30,000 nucleotides of DNA, from NCBI GenBank assembly GCA_000310025.1, contig FN649744.1, positions 2,861,823 through 2,891,822 of the forward strand. The letters run 5' to 3'. A program made the position numbers and the translations under genes. This stretch comes from Ectocarpus siliculosus. Lineage: Eukaryota; Sar; Phaeophyceae; Ectocarpales; Ectocarpaceae. The notes beneath the pieces were generated by a model. The model saw only the letters and a list, made by a program, of their open reading frames with translations. It made no database searches and was not told the DNA's origin. Shown here one piece after another: positions 12,063-20,801 of this stretch; position 1 is the stretch's first letter; each line of letters begins with the position of its first letter.

Positions 12063-12066
<4 letters not shown>
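2601..12066 (-). CDS. TKL/MAP3K-like protein kinase with N-myristoylation signal, 9 exons, 397 aa
   Basis: A protein kinase, probably Ser/Thr-specific and held at membranes. Exons: 12066-11792, 11471-11452, 9153-8927, 7718-7555, 6208-6097, 5213-5188, 4513-4468, 3507-3415, 2831-2601. They sum to 1194 nt and every phase agrees. The first in-frame ATG (12066) gives MGCVQS, a myristoylation/palmitoylation signal, followed by about 70 low-complexity residues. The kinase domain runs from about 78 to 390: glycine loop 90-101, beta-3 Lys112 (AGK), alpha-C Glu131 (NEIKILKRLRHP), hinge LVLERL 161-166, HRDLKPSN 228-235, DFG 248-250, MTGQTGSQRFMAPE 267-280, ADIYSYGIVLWEL 291-303, and CWHAEAEERP in the last exon. 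All catalytic residues are present. The KADIYSYGIVLWEL and CW...RP motifs fit the TKL group. The 20-nt exon 2 is the weakest join; it makes the glycine loop one residue longer than usual. The gene diverges from the Cwf18/CCDC12 gene. Confidence 0.88.
4325..4398. repeat. Dispersed repeat copy 1
   Basis: About 74 nt, starting GTTAAGAACCCC and ending GAACTACTGTACGAACCCC, closely match 14675-14757 in the same orientation with a few substitutions and small indels. It lies in the kinase intron between exons 7 and 8. The element is unnamed; no terminal repeats or target-site duplication were recognised. Confidence 0.8.
4468..4513 (-). other. 46-nt kinase exon 7 (APE motif)
   Basis: This exon encodes FMAPEVFDGMPYNEK between a TTGAAAAG acceptor and an AAG|GTGTGT donor. 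It carries the APE motif that anchors the activation segment. The next exon continues ADIYSYG in phase 0. Confidence 0.9.
5188..5213 (-). other. 26-nt kinase microexon 6 (activation segment)
   Basis: The segment is preceded by GTTGTTGCAG and followed by GTAAGAG. It encodes MTGQTGSQ plus the first two bases of an Arg codon that is completed by exon 7 (G|TTT ATG GCA). The product MTGQTGSQRFMAPE is the expected activation-loop and APE region of a TKL kinase, and both flanking phases fit, so the assignment is firm despite the length. Confidence 0.88.
5745..6115 (-). repeat. Tandem duplication of kinase exon-5 end and its 5' splice site (6 copies)
   Basis: The last ~35 nt of exon 5 (encoding DPLTDRYV) plus the following GTGAGC donor are repeated into the intron. 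Exon-like ends lie at 6097 (the real one), 6029, 5961, 5895, 5835 and 5763, spaced 68, 68, 66, 60 and 72 nt. Four of the five extra copies keep a GT donor; the 5961 copy has GC. A pyrimidine stretch ending CTCGAG precedes several units in transcript sense, so some could act as short exons. The two copies nearest the real exon are almost identical, which suggests recent expansion. Confidence 0.9.
7930..8330. repeat. Degenerate tandem array with a GGTTAGGACACTCCCAACAC-like unit
   Basis: About 12-14 diverged units of roughly 25-36 nt, each with variants of GTTAGG, GACACTCC and CAACACGTCGG, fill much of the kinase intron between exons 3 and 4. Unit length and sequence drift along the array. No spacer pattern or coding potential is visible. 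Confidence 0.75.
8746..8905. repeat. CAA/CCA-rich triplet tract beside kinase exon 3
   Basis: A 160-nt imperfect (CAA)n/(CCA)n tract on the plus strand (TTG/TGG in the kinase transcript) begins about 20 nt downstream of the exon 3 donor. It starts with AATGTGAAGACAACAAC, a 17-mer found again at 21690-21706 in front of another triplet tract. Confidence 0.8.
11287..11330. repeat. Short dispersed repeat, copy 2
   Basis: Partner of 635-668, carrying a GAAAGAAAGAAA expansion between the CA-rich part and GACTATCCGTTCGAGATATA. It lies in the kinase intron between exons 2 and 3. Confidence 0.5.
11452..11471 (-). other. Candidate 20-nt kinase microexon 2 (glycine-rich loop)
   Basis: Between exons 1 and 3 the frame needs an insert of 3n+2 nt, and the kinase fold needs a glycine loop ending in V-F-L-G. 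This segment has TTCAG before it and GTGTGC after it. It is 20 nt long and gives RRQGGV plus the T that makes the next codon Phe. The joined loop reads IANGRRQGGVFLG, resembling the QGxVFLG pattern of DLK-type MAP3Ks but with one extra residue. It was found by eye among short candidates, so RNA evidence could replace it. Confidence 0.55.
11538..11596. repeat. Perfect 22-bp inverted repeat in kinase intron 1
   Basis: The arms 11538-11559 and 11575-11596 are exact reverse complements, separated by 15 nt. The loop holds a further short palindrome (GTAAA G TTTAC), so the stem can extend. It lies in the 320-nt first intron of the kinase. A small foldback element or a hairpin RNA precursor are both possible. 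Confidence 0.9.
11792..12066 (-). other. Kinase exon 1: start codon and myristoylation motif
   Basis: This exon begins MGCVQS: Gly2 for myristate, Cys3 for palmitate, Ser6 as favoured by N-myristoyltransferase. Asn/Ser/Gly-rich sequence follows, then LRFKDLVILEHIANG, which opens the kinase domain. The ATG has G at -3 and G at +4 and is directly preceded by a 22-unit AG repeat in transcript sense. The upstream frame is open (Arg-Glu repeat) but contains no ATG, so this start is preferred. The exon ends at GG|GTGAGA in phase 2. Confidence 0.9.

Positions 12067-12118
<52 letters not shown>
12067..12118. repeat. (CT)22(GT)4 microsatellite directly before the kinase start codon
   Basis: Uninterrupted CT dinucleotides at 12067-12110 and GT to 12118. 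In the kinase transcript this reads ACACACAC followed by (AG)22, and the ATG comes immediately after. It is therefore probably 5' UTR or core-promoter sequence, and length changes alter the leader but not the protein. Confidence 0.95.
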
Positions 12119-12816
12119 CTCCCTCGCCGGTACTTCTTCGCACTACTGCTGTACCCTGTACGGCGTCCCGCTCCTTGCAGTTTCCCCACCGCGGTGCCAA
12201 AATAAGGCCCGCCGCCACCGCCGCCGCCGGTGTCAAGAGGCGGACGTTTTGATGTCACAGCAGTAGCTGGCAAACTCCGTTAGTCGGTCCCCGAAAATTT
12301 GGCACTGCTGCTGCTGCTGCTGCTGCTGCTGCTTCCTTCAACAGCAGTTGTTTCCGGCTCTCAAGGTAATTTGTCGTGTATATAGGCCCGGAACTCGGAA
12401 CGCGGAAGGGTTGCCACACAGCAAGCAGTCCCGTCTGCTGGCTTCTTGTTGTTGTTGTCTACACTCACAGAACAAACCTGCGTTTCTCGAGTTATATATA
12501 TTTCCGAATCGCAACAGCTCCTCCGCTCTGTCGCCTCGCGCAGCTCCGTAGCTATCACTGGATGTTCGTCCTGTGCGCATCCATATCCGTCCTCCCTCCT
12601 GCCCTGTGTTTCCGGTGACCAGTGCAGTTGTGCGGAGAAAGGGCGGCGCAATACAACTCCCATCAAAACTCTTCACATGTACACTCTGTGGGTCCCCTCG
12701 GCCGACCCTGCAACGCTGTGCCCCTGATGTTGACCAACAACAAAGAAAAGTGAGCGAGCGCCCTACCACTACCTGCCTCCATAACGGGTGCCGTGAAAGT
12801 CGCCGCGCCGTCCACC
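12067..12816. promoter_or_regulatory. Head-to-head interval, possible bidirectional promoter
   Basis: 750 nt separate the start codons of the minus-strand kinase and the plus-strand Cwf18/CCDC12 gene. The interval holds the AG-repeat leader, a (CTG)9 run at 12305-12331, and two TA-rich motifs (TATATAG near 12377, TATATATA near 12493). No coding exon is supported here. Transcription starts cannot be placed from sequence alone. Confidence 0.5.
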
Positions 12817-14982
12817 ATGAGTGAGAGTGGAGCTGAGAGGAGGAGTCGGTTAAAAGCTCTCAAAGAGAAGGCGAACAAGAGCATAAAGTTTAGAAACTAT
12901 CGCCCGCAAGATGCCGCCATCCGGCAGCAGGCCCTGGATAGCAGCAAGGCTGGAGAGCCAACAAGCGGTAGCGGCAGTGGTGGTGCCAACAAGGGGGAGG
13001 GCGCAGCGTCGCCGTCGGGGAAGTCAATGGGAGGTGCGCGCGTGCGTCGATGTGGGTGTTGCGATCTAGCCCTACAATAGGATGTAGTCGGAAGCTGCTT
13101 TTTGAGGTCAGCACCCACAGCTGCCTTCTTTGGATATACTGCTGTACTGCGAGTGGGCGGCGGTGCCCAATACGGGGCTGCCTGTATTGGAGTGGTGGAT
13201 CGACGGGAACATCGACGCTGCTGTTTTTCGGATGTGTTGTACTTGCGATAGTGCAGGATTTTGATCATCATCAGATCACACGCAGGAAGAGCCTCACAAC
13301 ACCAGTCGCACTGCGTATGACGCAATATACCACCACCCCAGACCCCGCTTTTGCCAGCAACGGCGAGTGGAGAGGTGCTGTGGGTTTCTACATAATTGCA
13401 TACGCATGGTGCTGACTACTGTATGGGTCATAACACTTGCTTTCGGGGGAAAGGTCGGCCATCCAGAAAACCCCCGAGGGACGGGGATTGAAAAATTAAC
13501 GACATGCCGACGTTCAATGGTACAGCAGTACCAACACCCCGCTCTCGCCATGTTCGTCTGCAATTCGCTGACTCTTGGTGTTTTTTGTGTTTTCTTCAAC
13601 AATTGACTTAAAAAAGCCCAAAATTGAACCGTTCCGCGCATTCTCCTCCGCTGCCCCCCGTACTACATAGAAACCGGATTATTTTCTACCACTCTATATC
13701 CGTTGTTCAAACTGGTGAGAGAGTACATGCAAAGTACTCTTGACCAACGGTAGAGGTGGTGACCATACGCCGGCAATCCACGGTTGATAGACTGCATGCC
13801 TGCGGCACGATGTCCCGCTGGCAACAAAAAACGACAAATTCATCTTGGAAATAACGTTTTCAACACCTCCTGCTTATCCAAGCGGTTCGAAACTCGTGAC
13901 CGTGACTGACCCCTTCACCCAAAAAGGAGGGAGAAAAGAGGGAGAAGAGGAACCCGAGGAGGAGCAGGAGGAGAAGCGAAAGGCGCCAGAGTCGAGCTTG
14001 ATCCAGCAAGAGCTCAAGAAGCAGAAGGTGTCATGTGTAATAAGGCGTTGTTGGATGCCAGCGCGAATTATGTGTCCGACTCCGAATCGGTAGAGTGAGT
14101 GTGCCTTTACACGTGCCTGTAGGTTGCTGTCAAAGGGCTCGCAATTACCATGGCCCCACGGAGTATTATTGCAATCCTGCTTGGTGTAGCCATCGGTAAC
14201 GTAGTTAGCCATCATCGCCGGTTTGCACCATGTCGATGTCAAAAAATACCACCGGCATTCGAAACATGGATGATAATGAAGCCGCGGATTGCTTGAGTCC
14301 ACCTGACTAGCAAATCAATCCAAGCACCTCGGCGTTTTCATTTACGTTCACGAACATGGTGACCTGGAGAGCCTCAGACCCTTCGTTCGCTGTCCGCTAT
14401 CACGAGGCCACCATGACCCACAGCAGCCGTTGTCTACTATCTTGGTAGGCAGCAGGGCTAGGCTGCTTCACGTGGGAACACCAGGTTGAGCTCTCTTAGG
14501 AGTGGCCGCCGGACCGGTGGGCCATTGCACGACTCTTGTGTTTCTCCCCCCTCTCGTGTCCAACAGGGTCAAACACAACGTTGGCGTGGCGGCCGACACA
14601 TAGCACCCGCACTCCTTCATGCTCAACATTGTATCGAACATCAGAACTCGAGTGCGTGAGAGTTTGTGAGCCCAGTTAAGAACCCCCTACACTAAAACGT
14701 ATATATTGCGGCCATTTGTAGGCCACAAGAGGAACTACTGTAAGAACCCGAACCCCTCACCAAAACTGTTGTAGCCGTTCGCAAATTGCAGGCGTTATCT
14801 GTATTCCTTCTTGACTCTTGTCTCTCTCATTTTCGTCTAATTAGTGGCAGACAGCGGTGGTGGTGGTGCCAGCACGCTGGCGCTTTATAGACGAAGTCAC
14901 GCGTGTTTGGCAGAACCCCGAGCATCCCCCGTGGCCACCAAACAACCCCCACGCTTGACTGACCACTGACCGCTGCTGCTGC

Positions 14983-15016
<34 letters not shown>

Positions 15017-16176
15017 GTTGCCGCCGCCGCAGGAGACGCAAGACGAGGGGGAGCTGAACATCGCCCCCAAGAAGGCGAACTGGGACCTGAAGAGAGACGT
15101 GGAGAAGAAGCTGGAGAAGCTCGACCGGAGAACGCAACGCGCCATCGTCGAGATCATCCGCGAGCGCATGGCAGAGGTGCGCTGGGGCTTACGACAATGA
15201 TTTTTGAAGTCCGTGTGGGACGACGAGGGATTGGAAGCACCAGCGCGGTTGCCGAGTGGTTGTGACTGATACGGACAAGGTTTTGGCTCATGGGTTTGAT
15301 TTTTGATGAGTGCAACAAAGAGATGAAGGGAGATATTTCGTCGACAGTCGTTCAGACATTGCTTTCGTGCGCACACATACACGTGGCCGAGGTTGTTTCC
15401 GCGTAACGGCCGGTTTAGCCTGCGGTCGACACGGACGGTGTTGACCTAAGGCGGATGCCACTTTCCTGTTTTCCGAGGCAGAAGATGAGACCGCTTGGTC
15501 CCCGCTTCTCGTCGTTCGTTTCTTCATTCCAACACTTCCTGTTCGCCACCTTTTGTGTGCTCGAAGTCATGGCTGCAGTAGCCATAGCTGTTCTCTTCAT
15601 CCCGCAGTGAGTGCGTATAACACGAGTGTGGTGCTGTACTGCTGTAGATTTGCACCAATGAACGGAGTTGACATGCGATCCGCTTCGAATGCTGCCAGCC
15701 GCCCGTGTACAACGGTACACGGCGCACTACCCTTCGTCATACCGTAGTACTAGCGCTCGTCATGATGCCCCCCCCCCCCCCCCCCCCCCCCCCTCCCCCA
15801 CCCTCTCCCTTTCCTCCCTCCCCCNNNNNNNNNNNNNNNNNNNNNNNNNNNNNNNNNNNNNNNNNNNNNNNNNNNNNNNNNNNNNNNNNNNNNNNNNNNN
15901 NNNNNNNNNNNNNNNNNNNNNNNNAATGGGTTCCCTTTAAAAAGTTCCCCCCCCCCCGTTTAAAAGGGTCCCGGGCCCCTTCCCTTTTTTTAACCGGTAG
16001 TTTAGGGCCTTGTCAGGAGCCCCCCCCCCCCCCCCCCCCCGCGCCGCCCCTCACAACCCCCTTTCCCTCCCTACCGCCAGGAAGCCGCAAATGCGAGCAG
16101 TAGCGGCGAAGAAGGCAGCGGGAGCAGCAGCAGCGGGGAGGAAGAGAGCGGTAGCAGTTCTGAGGACGAAGAGTAG
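12817..16176 (+). CDS. CCDC12: Cwf18/CCDC12-family pre-mRNA splicing factor, 4 exons, 185 aa
   Basis: A small coiled-coil protein of the activated spliceosome (Cwf18 in fission yeast, CCDC12 in animals), acting in the nucleus. Exons: 12817-13033, 13927-14027, 15033-15176, 16081-16176; 558 nt, all phases agree. Exon 1 gives MSESGAERRSRLKALKEKAN and KFRNYRPQD, matching the family's N-terminal LKALREK and LRNYxPxD motifs. Exon 2 is Glu/Lys-rich and ends SLIQQELKKQK. Exon 3 has the signature NIAPKKANWDLKRDV, then KKLEKLDRRTQRAIVEIIRERM. Exon 4 is a 31-residue Ser/Glu acidic tail ending at TAG. The length is close to the usual ~165-190 residues. ATG 12817 sits in CCACCATGAG; an in-frame GTG lies 8 codons upstream. 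Intron 3 contains the assembly gap. Confidence 0.93.
14675..14757. repeat. Dispersed repeat copy 2
   Basis: Partner of 4325-4398, sharing GTTAAGAACCCC, GCGGCCATT and GAACTACTGTA blocks in the same order. It lies in the second intron of the Cwf18/CCDC12 gene. Weak similarity continues upstream (GAG...GTGAG). Confidence 0.8.
14976..15032 (+). repeat. (CTG)n/(CCG)n tract adjoining the exon 3 acceptor of the Cwf18/CCDC12 gene
   Basis: About twelve CTG/CGG-type triplets run directly into CCGCCGCCGCAG|GAG, the acceptor of exon 3. The usual U-rich tract is absent, so the CTG repeat takes the place of the polypyrimidine tract. Confidence 0.85.
15768..16040. other. Assembly gap of 100 N flanked by C homopolymers
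   Basis: N runs from 15825 to 15924, exactly 100, a usual placeholder for a gap of unknown size. C homopolymers flank it (from about 15768, and at 16021-16040). The sequence just after the gap is full of short homopolymers and may be low quality. The whole stretch lies in intron 3 of the Cwf18/CCDC12 gene, so the protein model is unaffected. Confidence 0.95.
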
Positions 16177-19100
16177 ATACCTTGGGCTGACGTGGAGACC
16201 ATCCCGCCGGCACCTCTACACTGCTGCCGCACTCCGTGTACTAATGTGTGGTGATGGGCGTTGCGCTGGTGTTGTTGCGAGAATTTGTTTTTTTTGCAAA
16301 AAGATTTCGGGTGCGGGGCCGCGCCAGAGCTGCCTGCTCGAAAAAGCGGCGGTCGCTTGGCCTTGACTCCGACTATAAGATGGTAGACGTGCTGCAGCAG
16401 CTATGCCTTGGTTGCCGCTTCCGCTGCTGCCGTGCACTAGGCCGTGAGCCACGGCTTGTTTCTTCTGGCGGTTGTGGTCGAAGTTATCCGAACGACACTC
16501 GGCCTCGCCTTGGTCGTGCCCGCAGGGTTTCCGAGCCACGATGAACGGTTTACCGCGTGCCACAAAGCACCTTTGCTTTTTTGTCGGCCGGGTTGGCGTT
16601 GTCGGTGCTCAACAGGACGATTGTCAGCGGACTCATTTGACAAGATCGTACCTCGAAATGTAAGAAGCACGAAGAATTTCGTACATAGATTTTATGGCCA
16701 CCTCGTAGTGTGTATGTTTATTTGCGGTGGCATTTTGGTCGTCAGGAGCTGAGTGTCTACAACATCAAGCGGAGCCACCAATCGTTTGTAACGCCGAGCA
16801 GTGCCGGAATTTGTTTTGCTTGTGGTTGACATCCCGTTCAATCTGACGGGCATCAGTTTTGTATACGTACCTGTATACATTTCGAAAGGTCCGCTAGTTG
16901 CAATCCATTTCCTCTTCGTCAAAAGCTAGACGATTCATCCGTCATCCTAAGGCCATGCCTAAGGGGATCGAACAGGGCCCAGGGATTCTATATGTTGTTA
17001 CGTATTTTTCCTAATAGGCTGTTGAGGGGCGTAGGCTAAGCTGGTGAGATGTTCCATATTCCTCGTTGATTCAGCTCAACAGCGTGCGTGCGTACGTGCG
17101 TGGGAACCTCTGCAGACAATTTTATCATCTCGAAACTGCTGTCGAAGTGAGTGAGGGTCGCAGAGTTAAACAAGACTTTTTCCACAAACTGCTATGTCTT
17201 CTGATTCTCTTCCAGCGTGTGACCGAGAAATTGCCAGGGCTGGCTATGTATTTTTTTTGCTCTTTCAGTGTCGGCAAAGGGGGGGGGGGGGGGTCTACAA
17301 GTTGGAAGCGGCTGTGTGTCTACCCCCCCTTTTTCGTGAGTGGTCTAGGTCTGTCGTCGGCTTTTGGGGGGAGTAAACAGTGACGATCGGTCGTGCCTCA
17401 AACGACCACGAGCAAGCAAAACAGCAATCTAGTGTCGCCAAGGTTTTGGCAAACCGTGATGGACTAGACGGAGTGTCCACAGCAAGTGAAAGAAACCGCA
17501 TATCGTTTGCAGGGGAGCTGCGTTCTTCGGCATCAACTTTGAGACACTTTCCCCCTTTCGACGATAATTGCCCGGACCTGGAAGCTTGCGCACCCAAAGC
17601 TACCCCCCTCCCCGCTCTGCGTTGTGTGGGCATTCGATACCTTCCTTTCTTCCTTTTCACCAAGGAACCGGCGTTCACCAACCACCTTCATCCCCCTAAT
17701 GTCCGTCGTGGCATTAGTTGGTGTCGTATGTATCCGCAGAGAATCCCTTACCAAAAGACAAACGACCTGTATTTTGATGGTTCTGTGTGGCTCGTCAGCG
17801 AATGCCCTCGCATCAAACAATCTCTACGACAGAGACCAACAGCCTCGTAATAAAACCGCCCGTACCCTAGACAGCGAGTGGCCAGAGGTCAATCCATCCA
17901 AACCTGTCCACAAAGAAGACACGACACCCGCCAACCGACAAAAAACGCCGTGATACTGGAAAGGAGCTAAAAAAAAGCATCGTCTTCACACTTTCGTGTT
18001 CAATACAATCGCTTCTCCCATGCCCACAGCTGCCGTGTACTTGAGGCCCCTAAAACACAGCGGAGGCCGAACTTTGGCAGGGCCCGCTAGTCGAAGTGGA
18101 CTTGGATTCACAGCAGTTTTCGCGCGCTTCTCCCCATTCCACATTCCACGAGAGACGCAATACGTCTCCTTCCCAGCGGTGGGATATACCCTGCCGACGC
18201 TACAGCAGTTCAGAAAGGGAGGACTACGAGGGTACCATTGCGTGGGACAAACTCGCAACCAAGACAGAGAAAGACTACGAATGAATGCATGCAGCGCTAC
18301 ATAGCCACCGACCTCCCGCACACGACCGAAGTATTTACCAGTGTTTCACAAGCAGCCCCATGTAGTTCTCCTGCCTGTACACATCGCCACACAGCAACAG
18401 ACATCGTAACACCTTCAAACAGGGACCCCTTCCCTCCTAGACCGTCAGCCTTTTTCAACGCTCGCTGAGCAAAGGTTGCAGCCGGCGCCATGCCTACCCG
18501 TTTGGAACAAACCCTACTACCTCGGTCCGTGCCGTCAACTCATGACACGGAAAGGAGTGTGAGTGCAAAGTAAGCAAACACACACAACCAACTGAGCTCG
18601 GTCCGAGCTATAGAAACTGATGGAACGCCAAGGGTGTGAGTGCAAGTAAACAAACAGACACGAACACAGGCATCCCTGCCGCCTATTATATTCGCCGCTG
18701 CCCTCCAACCGGAGGAACTCGCCCAGCAAGGAAGCGTTTGTTTCTTCAGAAACAATACCGCCGATTTTTTCATTGGTCAGGCGTTTAGCCCTATCGACGC
18801 TACAACATGTGAAGAACACACACACACACCCCGCCTGCATCAACGCATCAAAATGCACTACAGTGGCCATGTATGGGATGCGCGGTTGCTGCCTACGTAC
18901 GCACTTAAACTTTTGAAGCCGCTGCCTCATGAGTAAAGGCTAACGGTTGCGTGTAGTGACGGAACCGGCGCCGTCCTCCCGTTTCCTCTATTAGTCTATT
19001 CTCCCAAGAAAAAAGTAAAAAAAAAAAAAACATTATAAGGTACCGCCTTTAGGTTGGGAAACCGCGTTGTTCACAGCGAACAAAACGTTATTATTGACGT

Positions 19101-19192
19101 AATCATCGGGGCGACATGGTTTGCCTCGGCTCTCCGGCCTCCGATGCGTTCGTGGCTCATCGGTAGTAGTGCCCATAGGCTTCCCTCTCGGC
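16177..19192. other. Convergent intergenic region, no supported gene
   Basis: Three kilobases between the stop codons of the plus-strand Cwf18/CCDC12 gene and the minus-strand membrane protein gene. The ends should be 3' UTR. A G homopolymer lies near 17279-17293 and a diverged pair of CA-rich segments near 18554-18660. Open frames of 100-156 codons occur on both strands around 17300-17950, but none has a recognisable domain or splice context. Confidence 0.6.
18554..18668. repeat. Two-copy diverged direct repeat
   Basis: A segment with GTGTGAGTGCAAAGTAAGC and CA-rich sequence at about 18554 recurs at about 18632 with GTGTGAGTGCAAGTAAAC, a period near 78 nt. Intergenic. Confidence 0.55.
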
Positions 19193-20757
19193 TCAGACGA
19201 GGTCGGCAGCAGGGTTACCGCCGGCGTCTGTCGGAACTCGAGCCCACTCGGGGGTCTCTTCTCGCCCCTGTTCCTTTTCTGCCGCCGATAGTGCCGCGTC
19301 TTCTGAGATCTCGTCTCCAGCCGAACCTGCTTCCCACACCTCCTCGTCGTCGTCGTCCTCTCCGATGCCCGCCTGTTCGATTGGGAAACAAGATTTAAGG
19401 TCAAAAATGACCGAAGCAAAACGCAGCATGTCGTAGACACCGACGAGCACAGAGCCACGGCAGAGCAGGAGCAGAACGACAGAACCTCCCGCTGTTAATC
19501 GTGCCATGCTCGTTGCACAGCTGGGTTTACTCATTAAACGTATTCTCTGAGCCAGCCTTGTGCCACTCTTCATTCCAGTCACCTGGTAGAGGCGGGATCA
19601 CGCGGGCTGGTTGTGTTCTTGGGTTTATTCGTTAAACGTATTCTTTAAAGCCAAGCCAATCTTGTGTCCTCTTCATTCATGTAACTCTGGTAGAGACGGG
19701 GTTCACGCGGACAACATCCATTCCTTGAGGCCAGCCACCTTGAGGTGGGATACCCTCTGAATTGTACAAGACGAACGGTGTTGTGGTGTTGCGTTGACAG
19801 CCGTGGGGCGCTGAACAGGCGACAACTCAAAAACAACTATAAGGCAATCTCCGTGCCCTCTTTGCTTTGCTTCGCGTTGGTTCAGCATATCAGATTCAGT
19901 TTCCTGGCGGCTGGTGCGACTAAATCCATCCCAGCAAGTTGTTTCAAACCTCGTTCTCATGGGCTAAAGTTGGAACCACGTAAACATGTCCCTGTACCTT
20001 AAAGCAGGAGGGAGGAGGCGAAAACAGGTCAGAACGCTCGAAACGTTACAACAACATCCATTCCTGTACGATACGGGCATTAGAAGACTCAAAAGAAAAC
20101 ACGGCAACATCGCACCTCCTCCTCATCGGCCTCGTTGAGGCTCATGCTGTCGTTCTCCCCCCAGGCTGTGTCGTACCATGGCCGTCGGATCCACAGGATT
20201 AGCAGGGCCGCGTACCAGCTGAAGAGCGTCGCCAACTGAGATATATTGAATAAAAAAAAATCAAGACAATGTTCGTGAACCACGGATTGCAGCTCCTACA
20301 TCCGGCAGAAATGCCGTGAGGGCTGATATAAAGTGGTCCGGACAAAGAATGCTGAGGATGCGTGATAGTACTGAAAACGTCTGTTTTTTTAACCCGGTAC
20401 GATAAACCTTTTTGGGGCGATCGAGGCAACCAAAACTAGTTGGGCTCGGTTAACGGGGAGGGAACAACGCGCTAAATGAACAGAAGCCAACTGCTGAGAA
20501 CAAGCAACAACAATCGACAGCATCAGCAAGAGGACCGGCCATTTCGACATCACCTAGAACCTTTCTTCAACTTCGTGCCGTCCTCACTTTCTTGCAGCAA
20601 CTGCGACCGACAGCGTGAAAGTGCGGACGACACAAAACAAGAAAGGAAAAAAAACTGCAACAAAAAAGGCTTCAAAAAGGCTTGAGGATTGATAGTCGCC
20701 ATCGAACAGCGATAATGATTATGATCCTTGTCGGCGAAGAGATAGCAGCAGCAACAT

Positions 20758-20801
<44 letters not shown>

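Noticed and set aside
12067-12273. N-terminal extension of the kinase with Arg-Glu repeats
   Set aside because: It contains no ATG in frame, and the MGCVQS start has good context and a known function.
15925-16020. Homopolymer-rich sequence after the gap as a real feature
   Set aside because: It looks like low-quality consensus at a gap edge.
17380-17953. Open frames of 109-156 codons on the plus strand
   Set aside because: No recognisable domain or splice context, GTG start in one case, and a competing long frame on the other strand.
20089-20115. Read-through of the 20235 exon to a nearby TGA (VRCCRVFF ending)
   Set aside because: The GAG|GTGCGA donor joins in phase to a 59-codon acidic exon at 19372-19193, which extends the acidic end smoothly; the short ending remains a possible isoform.
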